Origin: Nitrospirae bacterium GWB2_47_37
GTDB taxonomy: Bacteria > Nitrospirota > Thermodesulfovibrionia > Thermodesulfovibrionales > Dissulfurispiraceae
NCBI GenBank assembly: GCA_001803635.1
Contig: MHDU01000037.1
Span: forward strand, 1-41,316
DNA length: 41,316 nucleotides
Direction: 5' to 3'
Shown here: piece by piece, positions 30,258 to 38,669 of the stretch
How the letters are laid out: each line of letters starts with the position of its first letter
Numbering within the stretch: position 1 is the first letter of the stretch
Translations under genes and position numbers: made by a program
Notes under the pieces: model-generated
What the model was told of the DNA's origin: nothing
What the model saw: only the letters and a program-made list of their open reading frames with translations
Database searches by the model: none

Positions 30258-33010
30258 ACGACCTCCTCTTCAAAAGGTAGAATTATCTTAAACTTAGTAC
30301 CCCTTCCCCACGCGCTCTCAATCTCTATTTTACCATCATGTTCCTCGATAATCCTCTTTGTGATCGAAAGGCCCAGACCGGTTCCGGTAGGGCGGGTGGT
30401 AAAAAAGGGGTCGAATATGCGACCCATATCCTCTTCCTTTACGCCGCAGCCGGTGTCCTCTATCTCTATCACCGCTTCCTTATTCTCGGCCCTATGGCCG
30501 AAAAGATCCGCGTCCGAGTATTCGGTTTTAATATTCGCCCTCATGCGTATTTGCCCGTTTTCAGTAGCCTGATTGGCATTGTTCGCCAAGTTTAAGATCG
30601 CTTCTTTAAACCTGTCATGATCTATGTATATATTGAAACTGCGTTCTATCTCTTTTATAAGGACATTGCCCCTCTCGTATACCGCGGGCTCAAGCAGATT
30701 TATAATGTTATCGAAAAGCCCGCTTACGTCAACCGATTTCCTGTCGAGCCGCGCGCTCTTAACAAAACTCAACGTGTCGTTCAGAATCCCCTCAAGGCGT
30801 TTCGTTTCATCGACGATTATCCTCGAATATTCCTTCAAATCGCCGTCCAGCCTCTTTTCGAGCCTCCGCGCGAACCCGCCGATTGAAAGGAGCGGATTCC
30901 TTATTTCATGCGCCACTTTTGCCGCCATTTCTCCGAGGGCGGCCATCCTCTCGGCGGTAATGACCTTTTCCTTCAGTTTTTTGAGTTCCGTAATATCCCT
31001 GACGATATGAACGGTTCCCATAAGTTCTCCGGACATATCGAGGATAGGCGAACATGATATAAGGAATGCCTTTCCGTGCTGCATATCTTCCAGTTCTTCG
31101 AGAAATGGTCTTTTAATCGACATCTCCTCCTGTCGATAACGCACCTCGCATTTATCGAATTCATGAAGCGCTTCAAAACTTTTTTTGCCTATTATCTCTT
31201 CCGGTTTCTTTCCCGTCATATCGAGGACGGCCTTATTGACCCGCTTAATTATAAAATCCCTGTCGGTGACGTACAGGATATCCGATATGGATTCGAAGAT
31301 GTTTTCAAGTTCCTGCTCCGCCCTTGTAACATGATCGAACAGCCGCGCGTTTTCTATGGCGGATGCTATCTGGTCGGTAAAGCCCTTGAGAAAGTCCATG
31401 TCGTGATCGGTAATAGGCCTGCGCGAATATAAGTTATCGACCCATAAAACGCCTATCACCCTGTCCATGGATATCAAAGGCACTACGGCATAAGCGGCCG
31501 TGCCGAGTTGCTGAATGAGGATCAGGTCCGAAAGCCTTTCCGCATACACATCGATAACGTTAAACGCCGTTTTCTCTTTGACCGTCTTTGTCAATATCGT
31601 ATCAAGATCGAGAGAGACCTCTATCCCGCAGCACAGCCTGTCCATAAAAGAGTCTTTCCTCAGAGGGCTGCTTTCTATCTCATCGAGGAGGGATTGAAGA
31701 TTTTTGTGTTCCATTGAAAGCCGCGACCATATCTGCCATGCCTCTTCATGAGTTGCGGGGCCTACTCCCATAGCGCCTTTCAAGACCCCTTTATCCTCAT
31801 CGAGAAGGAAAAGCATGGCGCGGTTAAAACCGAGGCCGTCGCCCATCGTTACCGCAGTGAGCACCATCCTGAGCAGCTTATCCAGTTCGAGCGTACCCCT
31901 CATCGCGGAGCTTATGAAGAAAAGCCTCGAAAGCTCATTGTTTTTCCGCAGAAGCTCTTTCTCTATCCTCTTCTTTTCGGTTATGTCTCTGGCTATGCCG
32001 CTTATGCCGATTATAGTCCCTGTCGAGCTTTTTATCGGAGACAGGGTAAGGCTTACGTCGATAAGCAGCCCGTCCTTTGTCCTCCTGACGGTCTCTATGC
32101 CTTTTATCGTTTCTCCGTTCTTCACACGATCGCTGTAATTTTTTTCCATCTCGATCAGGAATTCCGGTATAAAGGGCATGAATTGTCCTCTTGCCTCATC
32201 TTTGTCATAACCGTAAATCTTTTCAGCGCCGATATTCCACGAGGTGACGACCCCTTCCATGTCCGTCGTTACTATGGCGTCGGCTGTATTTTCTATAAGA
32301 CCCTGCAAATAATCTTTCAGTTCTTCTACCCTATCTTTCGCCTCGACCGCCTCTTTTTCCTGTCTCACCGCGGTTTCATATAAGATCGACTTGTCTATCG
32401 CTATGGCGGCTATGGATGCGAAACCTTCGAGCGTTATCATGTCGTCGTCCGTAAAAGGCATTATAGAGCCATCGGGTGATTTCTTATCGTAAATGCCGAA
32501 TGTGCCTATTATCTGATCCCCTATCTTTAAAGGGGTGCATATAGCAGTCTGAATGCTTATATTGGGAGCTATTGTGCCGAATTCCTCCGGGCTCACGGCG
32601 ATTATCGTCTTCCCTTCCGCCGCTACCTTTCCGGCAATGCCTTGTCCGACCGAAACCGTTATATCCTCCCTGATAGCTTCCGGAAATCCGAAGGAGGCCC
32701 TCACCTTAAGTTTTCCGTCCTCCATAAGGCGGATCATACAGCCTACCGCGTTAAAAAGCTTGGCCGCTTCTGCGGATATCTTCTTGAGCAGTTCGTCGAA
32801 GTCGGTGATGGATATGATAGCCTTGGTGAGTTCGTATACGACTGTAATCCTGTTGAGCTGCTCTCTCGTTATATTGTAAAGCTCTACGTTTCTGTCTACG
32901 GTTTCCTGAAGTTTTTTAAGCATCTCCCTGTCGTTGCCGAGAAGATCTTCCATGGAGATGCTTGTGGATTCTCCGCTCATCTCGCGTGATATGTAAGCTT
33001 TTTCCGTCAT
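30254..33010 (-). CDS. Soluble multi-sensor histidine kinase (GAF-PAS-GAF-PAS)
   Basis: A 918-residue cytosolic kinase without membrane segments. Order: GAF at about 55-220, PAS about 235-350, GAF about 370-590, PAS about 600-710, HisKA with AHEIRNPLLS (His701), HATPase with NLANNANQA, DTGCGV and GTGLGLSI. It probably senses a small molecule or cellular state rather than an external signal. I chose the ATG at 33010 (overlapping the glgA stop as ATGA); a longer frame runs inside glgA. It is coupled to glgA and to the receiver gene. Confidence 0.92.
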   Translation of the reverse strand: MTEKAYISREMSGESTSISMEDLLGNDREMLKKLQETVDRNVELYNITREQLNRITVVYELTKAIISITDFDELLKKISAEAAKLFNAVGCMIRLMEDGKLKVRASFGFPEAIREDITVSVGQGIAGKVAAEGKTIIAVSPEEFGTIAPNISIQTAICTPLKIGDQIIGTFGIYDKKSPDGSIMPFTDDDMITLEGFASIAAIAIDKSILYETAVRQEKEAVEAKDRVEELKDYLQGLIENTADAIVTTDMEGVVTSWNIGAEKIYGYDKDEARGQFMPFIPEFLIEMEKNYSDRVKNGETIKGIETVRRTKDGLLIDVSLTLSPIKSSTGTIIGISGIARDITEKKRIEKELLRKNNELSRLFFISSAMRGTLELDKLLRMVLTAVTMGDGLGFNRAMLFLLDEDKGVLKGAMGVGPATHEEAWQIWSRLSMEHKNLQSLLDEIESSPLRKDSFMDRLCCGIEVSLDLDTILTKTVKEKTAFNVIDVYAERLSDLILIQQLGTAAYAVVPLISMDRVIGVLWVDNLYSRRPITDHDMDFLKGFTDQIASAIENARLFDHVTRAEQELENIFESISDILYVTDRDFIIKRVNKAVLDMTGKKPEEIIGKKSFEALHEFDKCEVRYRQEEMSIKRPFLEELEDMQHGKAFLISCSPILDMSGELMGTVHIVRDITELKKLKEKVITAERMAALGEMAAKVAHEIRNPLLSIGGFARRLEKRLDGDLKEYSRIIVDETKRLEGILNDTLSFVKSARLDRKSVDVSGLFDNIINLLEPAVYERGNVLIKEIERSFNIYIDHDRFKEAILNLANNANQATENGQIRMRANIKTEYSDADLFGHRAENKEAVIEIEDTGCGVKEEDMGRIFDPFFTTRPTGTGLGLSITKRIIEEHDGKIEIESAWGRGTKFKIILPFEEEVV

Positions 33011-34434
33011 ATCTTCCTGCCCGAATAAAGGTCTAAATACATTGCGGCTGGTTTTCTCCATGAGAAATCCCTGTTCATAGCGTTTCTGATCGTCTTGTGC
33101 CACATTTTTTTATCCGCATACCTATTCAGCGCCCTGTTTATGCCGGACACCAGAGACACCGTTGAGTATTCGTCAAAGAGGAAGCCTGAGACGCCGTCCT
33201 CTATAGTGTCGGAAAGCCCGCCGGTCATCCTCGCTACCGGGATCGTCCCATAGCGCATTGCTATCATCTGCCCCAAACCGCACGGCTCATACCGGGACGG
33301 CATCAGAAAAATATCGGCTCCGGCGTATGCAAGATGAGCAAATGCCTCATCGAACTCGGAATGCAGAAAGAGAGCATCGGGAAAGCGGTTCCTTGCGGAA
33401 TTCAGCAGTGTCAGGTAATGCTCTTCTCCTTTTCCAATTATAGCAATATTTACGCCGGTTGCAATCATTTGAGGAACCGCGCCCGTTAAAATGTCGATGC
33501 CTTTCTGGCCTGCGATTCTCCCGATAAAACATAAAAGCGGCGTATTAATATCTCCCCTGAACGAGCATTTTTTCATCAGCTCGGCCTTGCATCGCGCCTT
33601 GCCCGACAGTTTAAGTTTATCGTAAACATAGGGCAGGAATTTATCGGCAGCCGGATCCCATTCTTTATAATCTATCCCATTGGGTATCCCGACAAGGTTT
33701 GCCGCTCTTTTTCTGAGAATGCCGTCAAGTCCGAAACCTGATTCGGGCATAAGTATTTCTTTTGCATATGTCCTGCTGACCGTAGTTATAATATCCGCTC
33801 CGACTATGCCGGCCTTAAGAAAATTAATATTCCCGTAAAATTCGAGTCCTCCCATATGAAAAAGGTCCCAGCCGAGTCCCGTTATTTCCATTGTTTGAGA
33901 CGGGAAGATACCCTGATATCCGAGATTGTGAATTGTAATAACTGATTTTGTCCCTGAGAATACGGGGGAATCCCGGTAAACCGTTTTCATATAAATAGGG
34001 ATGAGCCCTGTCTGCCAATCGTTGCAGTGCATAATGTCGGGACGAATATCGAGCCTTTTGCATGCCTCAAGAACGCCTCTGCAAAAAAAGACGAACCTCT
34101 GGTCGTTATCCGGATAATCGGCGTAAGGCGTTCCATAAAGCTCGTCCCTGTCGAAAAACTCATTGCTGCCGATAAAAAAGACATGGGGTAATGGCGTCCC
34201 CATTGAAAACACTCTGCATTTTCTTACCGCCTTTCCGAGGGGTATATCGACTTCAACGCCTGTGTATCGAATATCATCCGCGAACTGCTCTCTTGTCTTT
34301 TTGTATAGGGGAACGAACAGGAATGCGTCGATGCCCATGTTCGTGTATTCTTTAAAGAGCGTTCCCGCGACATCGGCAAGCCCTCCGGTCTTTGAAAAAG
34401 GAACGGCCTCCGATGTTGCTATGGCAACCTTCAT
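33007..34434 (-). CDS. glgA: Glycogen synthase (ADP-glucose type, GT5)
   Basis: Elongates alpha-1,4-glucan from ADP-glucose. 475 residues. The N-terminus is MKVAIATSEAVPFSKTGGLADVAG with the KTGGL motif (residues 15-19); further HNLGYQGIFP, SRTYAKEIL, GIPNGID, GRIAGQKGIDIL, PSRYEPCGLGQMIAMRYGTIPVA. Full length. It lies 15 bases after galT and its stop overlaps the kinase start. Confidence 0.95.
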   Translation of the reverse strand: MKVAIATSEAVPFSKTGGLADVAGTLFKEYTNMGIDAFLFVPLYKKTREQFADDIRYTGVEVDIPLGKAVRKCRVFSMGTPLPHVFFIGSNEFFDRDELYGTPYADYPDNDQRFVFFCRGVLEACKRLDIRPDIMHCNDWQTGLIPIYMKTVYRDSPVFSGTKSVITIHNLGYQGIFPSQTMEITGLGWDLFHMGGLEFYGNINFLKAGIVGADIITTVSRTYAKEILMPESGFGLDGILRKRAANLVGIPNGIDYKEWDPAADKFLPYVYDKLKLSGKARCKAELMKKCSFRGDINTPLLCFIGRIAGQKGIDILTGAVPQMIATGVNIAIIGKGEEHYLTLLNSARNRFPDALFLHSEFDEAFAHLAYAGADIFLMPSRYEPCGLGQMIAMRYGTIPVARMTGGLSDTIEDGVSGFLFDEYSTVSLVSGINRALNRYADKKMWHKTIRNAMNRDFSWRKPAAMYLDLYSGRKI

Positions 34435-34449
34435 CTTAAGTTCCGGATT

Positions 34450-35448
34450 TTATATTTTGGCTTCCCTGAGGAATTTGGCAGCTTCCTCGGGAGGCGTGGG
34501 ATTGATAAAAAAGCCGGAGCCCCACTCGAAACCGGCCCTTTTCGTGAGTCTCGGCAGGATCTCCAAATGCCAGTGATAGTATTCATTGACCTCTTCTTTA
34601 AAGGGAGAGGTGTGGAGTATAAAATTATAGGGAGGCGAATCGAGAACCTTGTCTATCTGCTTCAGCGTCCTTTGCAATATTTCGGCAAAGCTCGAAAAGC
34701 TCTTCTCGGGAGGAGCAAAACTGGATTCATGCCGTTTGGGGAGTATCCATGTCTCAAAGGGATCCCTCGGTGCAAAAGGAGCAAGGGAAACATACTTATC
34801 ATTTTCGTAAATAATCCTTTTGCTCGAATCGAGTTCCTGATTGACTATGTCGCAGAAGATGCAGCGCTCCTTGCTGTCATAATATTTTTTCGAGGACTCC
34901 ATCTCTTCCCGAACAGTCTTAGGCACTATGGGGAGAGCTATAAGCTGGCTGTGGTTGTGCTCCAGCGAGGAGCCTGCCACTTCGCCCTCGTTCTTGAAGA
35001 TCAGTACATACTTAAATCGCATGTCTTTTTTCAAATCCGCAAGCCTGAAATAATACGCCCACAGGACATCTTCGACTGCCCTTTGTGGCATTGTGGCGAG
35101 CGATAACCGGTGATCCGGCGTCTCTATTATGACCTCATGCGCGCCGATTCCGTTCATTATGTCGAACACCCCTTCGCCGCGCTTGTTAAGTTCTCCATGT
35201 ATCTGAAGCGCGGGGAATTTGTTCGGGACTACCCTAAGCGTCCATCCGGGGGAATTTGGAGGCGTACTCGCCGGCCTGAACGCTATTATTTCGGGTGTTG
35301 TGGTATGCTCATTTCCGGGACAAAAAGGGCAAAACCCGCCTGCCTTTCTTTTTTGCGACGGCGATACGAAATCCGCAGGCCTCTTGCCCCTTTCAATGGA
35401 TATGATGACCCATCTTCCGGATATAGGGTCTTTTCTCAATTCAGGCAT
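34450..35448 (-). CDS. galT: Galactose-1-phosphate uridylyltransferase family
   Basis: A 332-residue HIT-superfamily enzyme. CPFCPGNE carries the N-terminal Zn-binding cysteines; EHNHSQLIALPIVP contains the catalytic His region; CIFCDIVNQE and HLEILPRLTKRAGFEWG follow. It may use ADP-glucose or glucose-1-phosphate in glycogen metabolism rather than galactose only, since it precedes glgA. I used the ATG at 35448 with GGAGG five bases upstream; a longer frame extends into a repeat element. Confidence 0.85.
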   Translation of the reverse strand: MPELRKDPISGRWVIISIERGKRPADFVSPSQKRKAGGFCPFCPGNEHTTTPEIIAFRPASTPPNSPGWTLRVVPNKFPALQIHGELNKRGEGVFDIMNGIGAHEVIIETPDHRLSLATMPQRAVEDVLWAYYFRLADLKKDMRFKYVLIFKNEGEVAGSSLEHNHSQLIALPIVPKTVREEMESSKKYYDSKERCIFCDIVNQELDSSKRIIYENDKYVSLAPFAPRDPFETWILPKRHESSFAPPEKSFSSFAEILQRTLKQIDKVLDSPPYNFILHTSPFKEEVNEYYHWHLEILPRLTKRAGFEWGSGFFINPTPPEEAAKFLREAKI

Positions 35449-35465
35449 AAATCCTCCATTATAGA

Positions 35466-35526
35466 GGGGGACAGTCCCGATTCTACGACTCCGCTTTGCT
35501 CCGTCCGTAAATCTGGGACAGTCCCC
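35466..35526. repeat. REP-like element with two GGGACAGTCCC copies
   Basis: Two imperfect-palindromic 11-mers (gggacagtccc) at 35468-35478 and 35514-35524, about 35 bases apart with a GC-rich middle. It lies in the 5' region of galT. Similar gggactgtccc repeats are common in delta-proteobacterial/Nitrospirota genomes, often linked to REP-associated transposases; this link is recalled rather than shown here. Confidence 0.55.
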
Positions 35527-35555
35527 TAATTCCACAAGTCATCCGCTCTTTGAGT

Positions 35556-35565
35556 TATAATTATA
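35556..35565. promoter_or_regulatory. Shared divergent -10 region between galT and the metallo-hydrolase gene
   Basis: TATAATTATA is nearly self-complementary: TATAAT on + (35556-35561) for the gene at 35571, and TATAAT on - (35565-35560) towards galT. On + the -10 ends nine bases before the ATG, so that transcript should be leaderless. No convincing -35 on either side. Confidence 0.45.
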
Positions 35566-35570
35566 CCACT

Positions 35571-36539
35571 ATGAAGCCAACTTTTCATGCACGCCCCGTC
35601 AACGGCCCGTTCGAGGATCCGTGTATTTATATAAGGATCACGAGGGAAAGAAGGGCTCTTCTTTTCGATCTCGGATACATAGACAGGCTCGAACCCGGAA
35701 ATCTCTTAAAGATCACGGATGTATTTGTAACCCACATGCATATGGATCATTTTGCCGGATTCGATACCCTATTAAGAAACATCCTAAGGAGAGACGCTCC
35801 ACTGAGGATTTTCGGCCCTGAAAATATAATCTATTGCGTGGAAGGGAAACTCAAGGGATATACGTGGAATTTAATAAAAGACTATCCCTTGAAAATAGAT
35901 GTGTTCGAAATAAAAAACGGCTCCATATCGCAGGCGGGCTTTTATGCTGAGAATGCGTTTGAGAAGATAATGCATAATGAAAAGAAATTCGATGGAACCC
36001 TTATACGAGAGCCTTTGTTTGAGGTAAAGGGACTGACGCTTTCGCATCAAATCCCCGTAACGGCTTACACAATCGAAGAAGACTTTCATATAAACATTAA
36101 CAAGGCTATGCTTGAAGCAAAGGAACTGCCTGTAGGCCCGTGGCTGTCGGACCTCAAAACGGCAATAAGAGAAAAAAGTCCCGATAATACGATATTCGAG
36201 GTTGATAACAAAACCCTGAGTCTAAAAAATCTGAAGGAGATCGCTACAATTACAAAAGGGCAGAAGATTTCTTATGTGATGGATGTGTCCCCTGCGGATG
36301 AAAATATCGAAAAGATCATTCCTTTTGTCAAAGGCTCGGACATATTATTCTGCGAGGCTTATTTTCTGGAAAACGACAGAGACAGGGCATACGAAAGACA
36401 TCACCTTACGTCGGCGATTGCGGGAAGGATTGCCCGGGAGGCAAATGTGGAGAACCTCGAAATCATGCATTTTTCGCCTAAATACAGGCATTGCGCGGAT
36501 GATTTATACAATGAGGCAATGAAGGAGTTTAAGGGATAA
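35571..36539 (+). CDS. RNase Z-like metallo-beta-lactamase fold hydrolase
   Basis: A 322-residue protein with the metal site THMHMDHFAGFD (HxHxDH) near residue 57 and a late Asp/His pair (MDVSPADEN, then HHLTSAIAG and MHFSPKYRH) as in tRNase Z relatives. It probably processes RNA 3' ends or is a paralogue of unknown substrate. No ribosome site; see the shared -10 box. bioA starts 4 bases after its stop. Confidence 0.82.
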   Translation: MKPTFHARPVNGPFEDPCIYIRITRERRALLFDLGYIDRLEPGNLLKITDVFVTHMHMDHFAGFDTLLRNILRRDAPLRIFGPENIIYCVEGKLKGYTWNLIKDYPLKIDVFEIKNGSISQAGFYAENAFEKIMHNEKKFDGTLIREPLFEVKGLTLSHQIPVTAYTIEEDFHININKAMLEAKELPVGPWLSDLKTAIREKSPDNTIFEVDNKTLSLKNLKEIATITKGQKISYVMDVSPADENIEKIIPFVKGSDILFCEAYFLENDRDRAYERHHLTSAIAGRIAREANVENLEIMHFSPKYRHCADDLYNEAMKEFKG

Positions 36540-36543
36540 AGGC

Positions 36544-37926
36544 ATGAGCTATTCGGATGAAATAAAAAAACTAAAAGAATCGGACAAAAAATTCGTCTGG
36601 CATCCTTTCACGCAGATGAAGGACTGGTTTGAGGAAGACCCTATAATAATCACCGAGGGGAGGGACTGTTTTGTAAAAGATGCTTACGGGAAATGGTACC
36701 TCGACGGCGTTTCATCAATATGGGTAAACATTCACGGCCACAGGAAAAAAGAAATAGACGATGCGATAAAAACCCAGCTCGATAAAATAGCGCACTCGAC
36801 ACTTTTAGGTCTCGGCAATATTCCATCCATCGAGCTTGCGGAAAAGCTTATAAATCTTACGGATAAATCCTTTGCCGGATTGACGCCGAGATTGTCAAAA
36901 GTATTTTATTCCGACAACGGCTCGACCGCTGTTGAGGCGGCTTTAAAGATGGCATTTCAATACTGGATTCACAAAGGAGTAAAGGGCAAACAAACATTTT
37001 TATCCCTTAAAAACGCTTACCATGGAGATACGATTGGCGCGGTAAGCGTCGGCGGCATCGATATATTCCATGACATGTTCAGCCCGCTTCTTTTTAAGGC
37101 GTATAAAGCCCCTTCTCCTCATTGTTACAGATGCGAACTCGGCAAAACCTCTTTGGAATGCTCTTTTACATGCCTTAAGGAAATGGAAAATATCTTAGAG
37201 AAACATTCAGATGAAATAGCCGCGGTCATTATAGAGCCGATTGTTCAGGCTGCAGGCGGAATGATTGTCTGGCCTGAGGGATATTTAAAAGACTTAAGAG
37301 AGTTATGCAATAGATATAATGTGCTTCTGATAGCGGATGAAGTGGCAACTGGATTCGGCAGGACGGGAAAAATGTTTGCCTGCGAACATGAAAATATAGT
37401 CCCGGATATTATGTGCCTTTCAAAGGGAATTACAAATGGATATATGCCATTGGCTGTAACCTTAGCCACCGACGAAATCTTTAATGCATTCCTCGGCGAA
37501 TTCAAAGAACTAAAAACATTTTTTCACGGCCATTCATACACAGGCAATCCCCTTGCATGCGCTGCCGCGATTGCGAGCATCGATTTATTCGATAAAGAAG
37601 AGACATTGAAAAATATGCGGCCTAAAATCGCACTGCTCGAAGATAGATTAAAAGAAATTGCCGATTTGCCGATTGTCGGCAATGTAAGAAACAAAGGCTT
37701 AATCGCCGGCATCGAGCTTGTGAAGGATAAGCCCTCAAAAGAGCCTTTCCCTTGGGAAAAAAAGATGGGATGGAATGTCGCTTATAAAGCAAGAGAGGGA
37801 GGGGTTTTGATAAGGCCTCTCGGAAATGTTATTGTCGTCATGCCGCCGTTGAGCATAAGCATCGAAAACCTGAAACGGTTGATGGATGTGATAAAAAAGG
37901 CTATAATTGTGGTAAGTTCATCTTAG
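36544..37926 (+). CDS. bioA: Adenosylmethionine-8-amino-7-oxononanoate aminotransferase
   Basis: Makes 7,8-diaminopelargonate in biotin synthesis. 460 residues, class III aminotransferase: WHPFTQMKDW, DGVSSIWVNIHGH, FYSDNGSTAVEAALKM, PIVQAAGGM, ADEVATGFGRTG and Schiff-base Lys294 in LSKGITNGYMPLA. No other biotin genes are in the window. Its 3' end contains a sigma-70-like promoter (37879-37907) that is duplicated after the following TA pair. Confidence 0.95.
   Translation: MSYSDEIKKLKESDKKFVWHPFTQMKDWFEEDPIIITEGRDCFVKDAYGKWYLDGVSSIWVNIHGHRKKEIDDAIKTQLDKIAHSTLLGLGNIPSIELAEKLINLTDKSFAGLTPRLSKVFYSDNGSTAVEAALKMAFQYWIHKGVKGKQTFLSLKNAYHGDTIGAVSVGGIDIFHDMFSPLLFKAYKAPSPHCYRCELGKTSLECSFTCLKEMENILEKHSDEIAAVIIEPIVQAAGGMIVWPEGYLKDLRELCNRYNVLLIADEVATGFGRTGKMFACEHENIVPDIMCLSKGITNGYMPLAVTLATDEIFNAFLGEFKELKTFFHGHSYTGNPLACAAAIASIDLFDKEETLKNMRPKIALLEDRLKEIADLPIVGNVRNKGLIAGIELVKDKPSKEPFPWEKKMGWNVAYKAREGGVLIRPLGNVIVVMPPLSISIENLKRLMDVIKKAIIVVSSS
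37879..37915 (+). repeat. Direct repeat copy 1 within the bioA 3' end, carrying a promoter
   Basis: 37 bases identical but for one position to 38609-38645. It contains TTGATG, 17 bases, TATAAT and can drive the toxin–antitoxin genes. It lies in the last codons of bioA. Confidence 0.85.
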
Positions 37927-37959
37927 AGCTTATGCTATCTGAGTATAAAAGGAGTTTAT

Positions 37960-38205
37960 ATGCATAATGCGGCCTTAAAAATCACCGAAATTTCAAAAGA
38001 GTTAGCCATGCTGCCTGCTGAGAAACTTGATGAGGTCAAAAAATTTATAGACTTCATCTTATCCAAAAAAAAGGCAAAAAATAAGAGGATTGTTCAGCTT
38101 GAAGGGATATGGGAAGGGAAAGGTTTTGAGAAGATTAATATAGGAAAAGAACTCAAAACAATTAGGAAGGAATGGTCAAAAACTATTTTAAAAAGGCAGC
38201 CATAA
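37960..38205 (+). CDS. Antitoxin-like protein (DUF2281/VapB type)
   Basis: An 81-residue protein with helical LPAEKLDEVKKFIDFILSKKKAK, typical of DUF2281-like antitoxins, and a charged C-terminal tail for toxin binding. AAAGGAG lies upstream of the ATG. The PIN toxin starts three bases after its stop. The pair is flanked by a 37-base direct repeat, so it looks like an insertion behind bioA. Confidence 0.75.
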   Translation: MHNAALKITEISKELAMLPAEKLDEVKKFIDFILSKKKAKNKRIVQLEGIWEGKGFEKINIGKELKTIRKEWSKTILKRQP

Positions 38206-38208
38206 AAG

Positions 38209-38598
38209 ATGGAGTATCTTGCTGATACTGTAACAATCATCCGACACTTTTCAAAAACAGGGGAAATAGGCAAGAAGGCAAAGGCAGTAATTCAAGATGC
38301 AGAGCGGGGCATTCATCATATTCATATCTCTGTAATATCCATAGTTGAAATAATGTATTTATCGCAAAAAAAGCGTATAAAAATAAACCTTAAAGAAACC
38401 TTAGACCTTATTAACGAGTCGGTAAATTATGCTATTGCAGATTTAACTCCTCAGATTGTTACAGTTGCTCAGGATATCGTCTTCCCCGAATTGCATGATA
38501 GGCTGATAATCGCTACTGCCAAGCACATGGGTATTCCGTTATTGACAAGCGACAAAAGAATTCGAGGGGAAAAGATTGTTGAGACTATATGGGATTAA
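38209..38598 (+). CDS. vapC: PIN-domain toxin (VapC family)
   Basis: A 129-residue PIN protein: first acidic residue Asp6 in LADTVTIIRHF, Glu in SIVEIMYL, Asp in ELHDRLIIATAKHMGIPLLTSD, then the last Asp in LTSDKRI. PIN toxins cleave RNA. It follows the antitoxin-like gene by three bases. Confidence 0.86.
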   Translation: MEYLADTVTIIRHFSKTGEIGKKAKAVIQDAERGIHHIHISVISIVEIMYLSQKKRIKINLKETLDLINESVNYAIADLTPQIVTVAQDIVFPELHDRLIIATAKHMGIPLLTSDKRIRGEKIVETIWD

Positions 38599-38608
38599 TT
38601 TCGCCTGT

Positions 38609-38645
38609 TTGATGGATGTGATAAAAAAGGCTATAATTGCGGTAA
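38609..38645 (+). repeat. Direct repeat copy 2, promoter of the LysM gene
   Basis: The second copy of the 37-base repeat, with TTGATG (38609-38614), 17 bases, TATAAT (38632-38637), 32 bases before the LysM gene's ATG. It lies 730 bases from copy 1, with one mismatch between them. Confidence 0.85.
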
Positions 38646-38669
38646 ATAGTTAATATTAGGAGAAGACCG

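Noticed and set aside
33011-33103. Longer N-terminus of the multi-sensor kinase
   Set aside because: It lies wholly within glgA in another frame; the ATGA overlap at 33007-33010 is a better start.
35449-35535. 29-residue N-terminal extension of GalT
   Set aside because: It translates the REP-like repeat; the ATG at 35448 has GGAGG and the normal family start.
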